From: an uncultured Lachnospiraceae bacterium
GTDB taxonomy: Bacteria; Bacillota_A; Clostridia; Lachnospirales; Lachnospiraceae
Reading direction: 5' to 3'
Assembly (NCBI GenBank): GCA_910585655.1
Contig: CAJUFW010000037.1
Span: forward strand, 1 to 22,194
Length of the DNA stretch: 22,194 bases
In this document: positions 16,749 to 22,194 of the stretch, piece after piece
Numbering within the stretch: the stretch's first letter is position 1
Layout of the letters: the number at the start of each line of letters is the position of its first letter
Translations under genes and position numbers: made by a program
Notes under the pieces: generated by a model
The model's input: only the letters and a program-made list of their open reading frames with translations
Databases searched by the model: none
What the model was told of the DNA's origin: nothing

Positions 16749-18443
16749 TTATCTATTCTGATACCGGTCATAAGCAGCCTGCTTCAAATCAATACATGTT
16801 TGCAGACCATACTGGTACAACTGCGCTACATAGTCATCATATTTATCCAAAGATTCTACACCCAGAATACATTTGCTGCTCATTTCGTCTACAAGTGTCG
16901 TAATACTGGTATAGATGGTATTGAATTCTTCGGTTTCTTCTCCTGTCATAGTAGCAAACGGAGGATAAATCAAACTGTAATCTGCGTCCCAGGCGGACTG
17001 CATATCCAGACACTCGTCTGTTCCTGCCTCATGAGCGGCATAGTCTACTCCTGTCGCCAGGGCGCCTACCCAGTTGCTTAGATGTGCAATTCTCATTTCA
17101 TGAACATTCAACTCCGGATCTCCTGTCATCATTTCCGAATAGGAAGCCTTTCCGTCGTCTCCTACCGTATAATGAACATTTTCTTCTCCATAAAAATGAT
17201 AGTACATTGATTCCTTTGTATAATGATAATCCAAGTAGCGGCAAAGCGTTTCCAGACGTTCTCCTGTTACATTGGAATTTACGCAAAGCTGAGCGCTGAC
17301 CATACTCGGCTGGCTGGCTCCTCTGACCGGATCCGTCTCATTTAACACCGGATTTGGCGCATAAGCCAGAAAATAGTCGTCTGCTACCGGATAGCCCATT
17401 CCTTTTACCGTCGTACCACCAAACTGCCACCAAATAGAACACATACCGGTCTTGTCGCCGCCGATATTTTCCAGATCAGTCAGAGCGTACGCATTGTTCG
17501 CCGTAAAGTTCTGATCGAGTAAACCTGCGTTATACCATTCTTTCATCTGGGTAAGATATTCTTTATAACCCGGCTCCGCAGGTCCGAATTTTACAGTGTC
17601 ACCATCCATATAGAAGCCTTCCAGAACACCATAAGCCGACAAGAACGCGCCGCACTGTACTCTCCCATTGTTTCCAATCATCAAAGGAGCTTCTACTCCA
17701 CGATCTTTAAAAGCGGTCAAAGCCTCTGTCCAGTCTTCTATCGTCACTGGCATCTCAAGACCTGCCTCATCGAGCCAGTCTTTTCTTACTGCCATACCGA
17801 TAAAATTCAGGTTGGTATCCAGATTCATATTGTCATCCATATAAATGCTGTATAAAGAATACCGTTTTCCATCGTCCGCCGTAACATCTTTTTTCAACTG
17901 CTCATTAGAATCCAAAATCGCCTTATAGTTCGGCATATACTGGTCAATCAAATCGGTCATTTCCAAAAACAGACCATCCTTTACCGCCTGAATCGGACCA
18001 CCTGTATAATAGCTGTTTACTCCGGAATAAACCATATCCGGAATATCGCCGGAAGCAATCATCAAACCAAATTTTTCCTGCGCCTCATTGGCTGTTACCC
18101 AGGCTACCTTCAAATGAACGTTTGTCGCTTCCTCCACCAATGCAGCGGTATCTGTTGCCTCGTAACCAGGAGTCATCATACCGTTATCTACTGTCCAAAG
18201 AGAAAATTCTGTCTTCTCTTCTAATGGGAAGAATTCTTTATCGCCGCTATCCTCCGGCGTATCACCTTCTTCTCCTTCTACTTGGTTTCCTTCCTCTGGT
18301 GTCTTTTGCTCTGTCTGACTATTGTTGTGATTGCTCTCGTTCTTACTGTCTTCGTTCTTCTTACCGCAGGCAGCGAATAAGCTGACTGTCATAGCCAGAA
18401 TCAAAAACAGGCTGATCCACTTTGCTCCTCTTCCTTTTTTCAT
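16749..18443 (-). CDS. ABC transporter solute-binding lipoprotein (LplA-like)
   Basis: This 564-residue membrane-anchored sugar-binding protein has a lipobox SLFAAC with the modified C26 after a hydrophobic segment (10-23). An acidic, low-complexity linker (about 30-70) follows, then a two-lobed type 1 extracellular solute-binding domain with WYNAGLLDQNF near residue 300. It resembles the large LplA/YtcQ-type proteins that serve complex glycan uptake in Firmicutes. The start at 18443 is chosen because GGAGG lies 8 nt before it; the earlier in-frame ATG (18458) overlaps that ribosome site. A promoter lies at 18497-18525 and the AraC regulator gene is directly upstream on the same strand. Matching permease genes are absent from the window, so it must use permeases elsewhere or has lost them. 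Confidence 0.9.
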   Translation of the reverse strand: MKKGRGAKWISLFLILAMTVSLFAACGKKNEDSKNESNHNNSQTEQKTPEEGNQVEGEEGDTPEDSGDKEFFPLEEKTEFSLWTVDNGMMTPGYEATDTAALVEEATNVHLKVAWVTANEAQEKFGLMIASGDIPDMVYSGVNSYYTGGPIQAVKDGLFLEMTDLIDQYMPNYKAILDSNEQLKKDVTADDGKRYSLYSIYMDDNMNLDTNLNFIGMAVRKDWLDEAGLEMPVTIEDWTEALTAFKDRGVEAPLMIGNNGRVQCGAFLSAYGVLEGFYMDGDTVKFGPAEPGYKEYLTQMKEWYNAGLLDQNFTANNAYALTDLENIGGDKTGMCSIWWQFGGTTVKGMGYPVADDYFLAYAPNPVLNETDPVRGASQPSMVSAQLCVNSNVTGERLETLCRYLDYHYTKESMYYHFYGEENVHYTVGDDGKASYSEMMTGDPELNVHEMRIAHLSNWVGALATGVDYAAHEAGTDECLDMQSAWDADYSLIYPPFATMTGEETEEFNTIYTSITTLVDEMSSKCILGVESLDKYDDYVAQLYQYGLQTCIDLKQAAYDRYQNR

Positions 18444-18496
18444 TTGGTTATCCTCCATTCGATTTGATGCTACGCCATATCTTGGCTGCTGTGGTC

Positions 18497-18525
18497 ATTG
18501 TAGCAAAGAATCCACTGTTTGAAAA
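18497..18525 (-). promoter_or_regulatory. Promoter of the binding-protein and glycan operon, with a direct repeat
   Basis: TACAAT (18502-18497) with TTTTCA (18525-18520) 17 nt upstream, both on the minus strand. The weak -35 fits a promoter needing an activator. AGTGG occurs twice in direct repeat, 17 nt apart, around the -35 box (near 18532 and 18515), and is a candidate AraC-type operator. Confidence 0.5.
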
Positions 18526-18545
18526 TAACCACTAATTAAATGGAA

Positions 18546-18586
18546 AAATGCCTTATTTTTGCGGTATTTCTACGCTGCAAAAATAA
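18546..18586 (-). terminator. Probable terminator after the AraC regulator gene
   Basis: TTATTTTTGC (18586-18577 region) and GCAAAAATAA (18562-18553) form a perfect 10-bp stem around a 14-nt loop, followed on the minus strand by GGCATTTTT. The stem is AT-rich, so termination may be partial. Confidence 0.55.
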
Positions 18587-18607
18587 TACATAGCACCCCG
18601 AATCCCT

Positions 18608-20692
18608 CTATTGCTGGCTTTTTACATATTTCGTCGGCGTCATTCCTACCCGCTCTGTAAAGAGCCGAATCAGTGGACGGCTGCTGTAGTAGCCCACCTG
18701 TTCCGCCGTATCCGTCACCGACATTCCCGACAGCAAAAGCTCTTTGGCATGTTCCATCCGCACCTGCCCGATATATTCTAATACTCCACAATCCTTTTCT
18801 TTTTTAAAGTTTCGGGAAAGCCAAGGCGTCGATACCTCAAACATTTCGGCAAGAGCGCCGACGGTCAACTGCTTGTCCGCATAATGCCCGTCAATATATT
18901 CCTGTACTTTGTCTGCAATACAACGATTCTCCTCCTCCGGCGGCTCCTCCTTTACCCCCAGCCAAAGCTGCATTTCCTCGGACTCCAAGGCTTTTTTATA
19001 AACCGCCAGTTCCTTTTCTGCTGCTCCCGCCTGATGCTCCCGCAAAATCAGACAAAGCAAGCGTTCTTTGGCAAACATATTGTAAAATTGCTGAACTAGT
19101 TCTTCCTGCCGGAACTCCTCATAGCAAATCACCTGCGGATAACCGGTCAAAAAGCCACGATACTCCGCTAACGCCCTCACCTCATCATATGCCTTCGCTA
19201 CCCCCGACCAGCCCTCATGCGCTCCACTGATTTCCACAGACACATCTATCCCGCATTGCTCTTTAAAGAAGCGACTGATTCCCTCTATATCCTCTCCGCC
19301 AAGAAACGTCTTTCCGTCCTTACGTTCCCCTACCAACAGATAATAACAGCTCCGCAGCTCGCCAAAGACAAATGAAACTTTTCCTTCCAGTTCCTCTGCC
19401 AGCACATTTTTTAACATAAAAGCCAGCAGCGTTCCCTCTAACCCGGTTTCCTCTGCGCCCAGAACTCGAAGCTGAACAACCTGCCGAATATCTCCCTCCA
19501 AGAAGCTGCAAAACATCTGGTAGGTCGCCTCATCTCCCCGTCCCATCTGCCTGCTGTCCGGTTCAAAAAGCTGATGTATCCCATGGGTAATGATGACTTG
19601 CTCCTGCCTACCGACTTCATCCTTTCGACCCTCATAGGCATCGATCAGATGCTGCAAGGACTGTCCTGCCTCTGCCAATTCCTTCCCATTTAGATACCCA
19701 TGCCGCCGGATAACTGTCAGCAAATCGCCCACCGGTCTGTAATTACGCTTGCTCTGATACCACACCAGTAGAATCCCTACCAGCAGGCAAAGCAACAAAT
19801 ACGCTGCCAAAATCCATCTCATTCCCCTAAGCGTCGCAACATAACCTACATCCGGCTGAATGCTGTAAAGGTTTAAGCCATACCGCTCCATCTCGTTCCG
19901 ATACAGACAAGTCGTTCCAATCCACTGCATCGGGCTGTTTTCAAAAGATAGGTTAAGCGCTTCTTCTATCGTCACCTGACTGACTTCACCTGCCCGGTAA
20001 GAAGCGCTGCTGTAGGCAGCTCCCTTCTGATCTGCCAGGAAAAATTCTACATCTGTCGTATGAAGCAGATAGTCCAGATAATCCTCTGATAAATAAACCA
20101 GTACAATCATCGGCTGTTTTAAAAAGTGGATATTTTTCCGAAATACGGAGGTATAGAGAAGCCGTTCCCCCTGGATAATATGATACGTTCCATAAAGTTC
20201 TTCCGAAAGCAGCCGAAAAAAGCGATCCTGATCCAAACCGACCGCATGTTCCAACACTTTATCGCTTTCCACAGAAAATGCCAGGTTTGTCCCCAGCACA
20301 CATTCTTTCCCTGGAAAATATAAAAAAATCTCTTCGATTTCCTCATTGTTGCGTGTATAATCTATCAGGAGCTTTTGTACCTCTCCCATCTGGTAACGAT
20401 CCTCCCGGCTCCACTCCGCCTTTTTCGCCAACTGGTTCACCGTCTTATCTCCCTGAATCATCACCGTCAAATCACCGATCTGCTCAAAAGCCGACGCCAG
20501 CGTTTCTGCCCGATCCGCCAGCATAGTATTTTGTATCGTCTCCGCCTTTTCCTGTACTGCCTTCATCGAATAGCCATACAAAATCCCGCTTAACATCAGC
20601 GGAATCAACAGCACCGGCAAATAAGACAACATCCACCGCAAAATCGTCTTCTGCTGGATCTGATGGCTGCTGCTTTGTTTTTCTTGTTTCAT
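18608..20692 (-). CDS. Membrane-spanning AraC-family transcriptional regulator
   Basis: This 694-residue one-component regulator has a first membrane segment at about residues 19-43 and an extracellular sensor region (about 45-288). A second membrane segment follows at about 290-312 (WILAAYLLLCLLVGILLVW), then a cytoplasmic linker and a C-terminal double helix-turn-helix of AraC type in the last 100 residues (LTVGALAEMFEVSTPWLSRNF; VTDTAEQVGYYSS). The layout matches Bacillus YesS/YtdP-type regulators that control glycan-utilisation genes next to an LplA-like binding protein, which is exactly the neighbour here. The start at 20692 is preferred, with GAGGAG about 10 nt upstream; the extra 29 open codons before it overlap the promoter and encode nothing typical. 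It likely activates the promoter at 18497-18525 when the extracellular ligand is sensed. Confidence 0.9.
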   Translation of the reverse strand: MKQEKQSSSHQIQQKTILRWMLSYLPVLLIPLMLSGILYGYSMKAVQEKAETIQNTMLADRAETLASAFEQIGDLTVMIQGDKTVNQLAKKAEWSREDRYQMGEVQKLLIDYTRNNEEIEEIFLYFPGKECVLGTNLAFSVESDKVLEHAVGLDQDRFFRLLSEELYGTYHIIQGERLLYTSVFRKNIHFLKQPMIVLVYLSEDYLDYLLHTTDVEFFLADQKGAAYSSASYRAGEVSQVTIEEALNLSFENSPMQWIGTTCLYRNEMERYGLNLYSIQPDVGYVATLRGMRWILAAYLLLCLLVGILLVWYQSKRNYRPVGDLLTVIRRHGYLNGKELAEAGQSLQHLIDAYEGRKDEVGRQEQVIITHGIHQLFEPDSRQMGRGDEATYQMFCSFLEGDIRQVVQLRVLGAEETGLEGTLLAFMLKNVLAEELEGKVSFVFGELRSCYYLLVGERKDGKTFLGGEDIEGISRFFKEQCGIDVSVEISGAHEGWSGVAKAYDEVRALAEYRGFLTGYPQVICYEEFRQEELVQQFYNMFAKERLLCLILREHQAGAAEKELAVYKKALESEEMQLWLGVKEEPPEEENRCIADKVQEYIDGHYADKQLTVGALAEMFEVSTPWLSRNFKKEKDCGVLEYIGQVRMEHAKELLLSGMSVTDTAEQVGYYSSRPLIRLFTERVGMTPTKYVKSQQ

Positions 20693-20735
20693 AAACCCCT
20701 TACTCCTCGTATTGTCCACCTGTTTCCTCGTCTTT

Positions 20736-20764
20736 ATTATACAAAGTGTATCGGAGACTGTCAA
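20736..20764 (-). promoter_or_regulatory. Perfect consensus promoter of the AraC regulator gene
   Basis: TTGACA (20764-20759), a 17-nt spacer and TATAAT (20741-20736) on the minus strand: a full match to the housekeeping consensus. Transcription would start near 20729, leaving a leader of about 37 nt. Confidence 0.85.
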
Positions 20765-20834
20765 CGGCATATCAAACATAGGATTATAGAAACATTTGTT
20801 CTTTGAAAAATAATCATTGAAAAGAAAAAAATTT

Positions 20835-21215
20835 ATGAAAATAGAACATATTGCACTCTATACGAAACAATTAGAAGAAACCGCTTCCTTTTTTGAAACC
20901 TATTTTGAAGGCAAGCGAAATACACTGTATCACAACGCCAATACTGGCTTCTCCTCTTATTTTATTTCTTTTGAGGACGGTACGCGCCTGGAACTGATGA
21001 ACCTGCCAGAGCTTTCCCAGGCAGATAATTCTACTGCTGTCGGATATGCCCATATTGCTTTTCAGGTAGGCTCAAAAGAAAAAGTAGACAGCTTAACCGC
21101 CAGACTGGAACACGATGGCTACGAGGTCAAAAGCTATCCGCGCGTCACAGGGGACGGTTATTATGAAAGCTGTGTTTATGATAAAGAAGGGAATCTGATT
21201 GAAATTACCATATAA
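20835..21215 (+). CDS. VOC-family (glyoxalase-fold) protein
   Basis: This 126-residue single-domain vicinal oxygen chelate protein is the only plus-strand gene in the window. The two beta-alpha-beta-beta-beta halves are visible, with the usual metal-ligand set: H5 in IEHIALYT, E53 in RLELMN, H73 in YAHIAFQV and E123 in NLIEITI. Length and motifs match the small glyoxalase/bleomycin-resistance-like proteins; the substrate cannot be told. The ATG at 20835 is chosen because it places IEHIALYT directly at the N-terminus, as in the family; a TTG six codons earlier is less likely. The ribosome site is weak (GAAAAG about 10 nt upstream). It diverges from the AraC gene, and its 3' end overlaps the reading frame of the converging lipoprotein by 40 nt. 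Confidence 0.85.
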   Translation: MKIEHIALYTKQLEETASFFETYFEGKRNTLYHNANTGFSSYFISFEDGTRLELMNLPELSQADNSTAVGYAHIAFQVGSKEKVDSLTARLEHDGYEVKSYPRVTGDGYYESCVYDKEGNLIEITI

Positions 21216-21535
21216 TCTGTCAAACGGTTTCCTCTTTTCCATCCTTCATACTCATCCAGCAAGGAAAATCCGTCAAACGTAAAGCCTTCCTCGTCATGGA
21301 AGGAAGCATCGAAAAACTCCAGAGGTTTGGAGGACAGCTCCGGATCCGGGGTACCTGGATCTGGTTTTTGTACATCTTCGTTTTCTTCTTGTTTCCCTTC
21401 TTCCTGTATATTTTCTTCCTGCGTATTTCCCACTTGTTCTTTTTCCTTTGTAGCGTCTTTTTCTCTCGTCCCACAGGCAGATAAAACAAACACAAGTACC
21501 ACAAACAGCAAAAATCTTTTTTTCTTTTGTTCCAT
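21176..21535 (-). CDS. Small lipoprotein, probably truncated at its 3' end
   Basis: The 119-residue frame begins with a clear lipoprotein signal: a Lys-rich start, FLLFVVLVFVLSAC with the lipobox Cys at residue 21, then a Glu-rich spacer (25-55). A short folded-looking tail follows (EFFDASFHDEEGF to EGWKRGN) that I do not recognise. The last 13 or so residues are encoded antisense to the end of the VOC gene, so they are unlikely to be original. The gene probably lost its own 3' end when the VOC gene came to lie beside it, though a natural short protein cannot be excluded. It starts 29 nt after the right-edge gene's stop, suggesting one operon. The ribosome site (TAGG, 3 nt) is poor. Confidence 0.6.
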   Translation of the reverse strand: MEQKKKRFLLFVVLVFVLSACGTREKDATKEKEQVGNTQEENIQEEGKQEENEDVQKPDPGTPDPELSSKPLEFFDASFHDEEGFTFDGFSLLDEYEGWKRGNRLTDYMVISIRFPSLS

Positions 21536-21564
21536 CTGCCTAGGTTTCCCATGATTCTACAACC

Positions 21565-22194
21565 TTATTGGTCATCGCTTTTGTTCCGATCAATTGGATG
21601 ACCATAGCCAAAAGGTTTTACATACTCCTTTGGAATAAATAAAAAATCTATTATATAAAAATAGCCTGACGCTAATTCCTCTTCCCTCCAATCCATCTCA
21701 ATCCGATTTCCATCCTCATCCTCATAAGTACGATTTCCAGTATTATTCTGATACTCCCCTCCGCCCCCCGAATCTAATTTATTCAGCTTCTGCAAAACCT
21801 CACAGGTTTCCTCCAAAACATTTGCTCTTCCTTCTTCCTCTTCTAAATACATCGTATAAGTCCCCTTCACAAAATCATCTTCTACAAAGAAAGCCTTTAC
21901 TTCTCCAATACCCTTCTGGTCCTTTATAGCGTTCCGGAACTCCACCAGCCTTTGACCTTCCTCTCTATCATGGTTAATTATTGTATACATGGTTGATCTC
22001 TCCGCTTCCAGTCTGCTCTCGAAGCTCTCCCACTTTACTCCATTTATTTCCCAAAAATCATACCCTGTCTGATCTTTTTTCACGAAGCTTGGACTTTCTG
22101 CCGTTAGTTCGGATATTCCTGTTTTGTTTGAGTTTTTTTGATTTCCTCTCTTACTTCCATCCGTTCCGCTGAATCGTCCGATTGCAAAACCGCC
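21565..22194 (-). CDS. Unrecognised protein, 5' end beyond the right edge
   Basis: The frame is open from the right edge to TAA at 21565, 209 codons in view. No stop occurs upstream, so the GTG at 22083 is an internal Val rather than a start. The visible part begins GGFAIGRFSGTDG, then a polar, Asn/Lys-rich stretch, a domain of about 110 residues (YDFWEINGVKWESF to VLQKLNKL), a Gly-rich hinge (DSGGGGEY) and a C-terminal EMDWREEELASGYFYIIDFLF segment. It has no Cys and no membrane segment in view. I do not recognise the family. It sits 29 nt before a small lipoprotein gene on the same strand and probably shares a transcript with it. Confidence 0.7.
   Translation of the reverse strand, partial: GGFAIGRFSGTDGSKRGNQKNSNKTGISELTAESPSFVKKDQTGYDFWEINGVKWESFESRLEAERSTMYTIINHDREEGQRLVEFRNAIKDQKGIGEVKAFFVEDDFVKGTYTMYLEEEEGRANVLEETCEVLQKLNKLDSGGGGEYQNNTGNRTYEDEDGNRIEMDWREEELASGYFYIIDFLFIPKEYVKPFGYGHPIDRNKSDDQ

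Noticed and set aside
16634..16771. 46-codon extension of hydrolase copy 2
   Set aside because: It runs into the binding-protein gene in another frame; its alternative starts lack ribosome sites and the paralogue has no such part.
18444..18458. Earlier ATG for the binding lipoprotein
   Set aside because: The codons overlap the GGAGG ribosome site that serves the ATG at 18443, which also begins a normal lipoprotein signal.
20693..20779. Upstream extension of the AraC regulator
   Set aside because: It covers the perfect promoter at 20736-20764 and so would start upstream of its own transcript.
22083..22083. GTG start for the right-edge protein
   Set aside because: The frame stays open to the window edge and no convincing ribosome site precedes the GTG, so it is internal.
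1..22194. CRISPR arrays, insertion sequences, tRNA or rRNA genes
   Set aside because: No regularly spaced repeats, transposase-like frames, terminal inverted repeats or RNA-gene signatures were seen; the gaps between genes are short.

Overview
The window looks like a chromosomal accessory stretch from a gut-type Lachnospiraceae (Clostridia) bacterium. This rests on several things: strong AGGAGG-type ribosome sites, TTGACA/TATAAT promoters, BspA-type leucine-rich repeat and Ig-like surface proteins, an LplA-like solute-binding lipoprotein paired with a membrane-anchored AraC regulator, and moderate GC (about half, by eye) with AT-rich patches. Species cannot be named from the sequence. Almost everything is on the minus strand, so the natural reading direction is right to left. 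No rRNA, tRNA, CRISPR array, insertion sequence or phage gene was seen.

Right end (22194 to 20835): a partial unrecognised protein running in from the right edge, then a small lipoprotein that looks cut short at its 3' end, converging on a plus-strand VOC (glyoxalase-fold) protein. Middle right (20764 to 11905): a glycan-uptake and breakdown locus. It holds a membrane-spanning AraC-type regulator with a perfect consensus promoter, a solute-binding lipoprotein with its own promoter, two tandem paralogous cytoplasmic esterase-like alpha/beta hydrolases, and a GH78-type alpha-L-rhamnosidase. The inferred scheme is import of a decorated rhamnose-containing oligosaccharide, deacylation by the two hydrolases and rhamnose release by the GH78 enzyme. 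ABC permease genes are not in the window. Only short gaps without clear terminators then link a divergent tRNA-dihydrouridine synthase, a 47-residue remnant of a MATE transporter, an aldo/keto reductase and a DUF6756-like small protein.

Middle left (9119 to 5143): a strong promoter, a leader of about 315 nt that contains an intrinsic terminator-like hairpin, and a 1186-residue secreted multi-Ig-like protein that ends in a near-perfect bidirectional terminator. Left end (5058 to 1): an AT-rich DUF1016/YhcG-type PD-(D/E)XK nuclease gene with its own consensus promoter, followed 41 nt later by a giant leucine-rich repeat protein. That protein has at least 1291 residues, has no signal peptide and runs off the left edge.

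The most interesting signals are the nuclease-giant LRR pair with its four copies of a long linker module, the terminator-containing leader before the surface protein, the 17-nt repeats that duplicate a ribosome site before the DUF6756-like gene, the MATE remnant, and the esterase duplication inside the GH78 locus.
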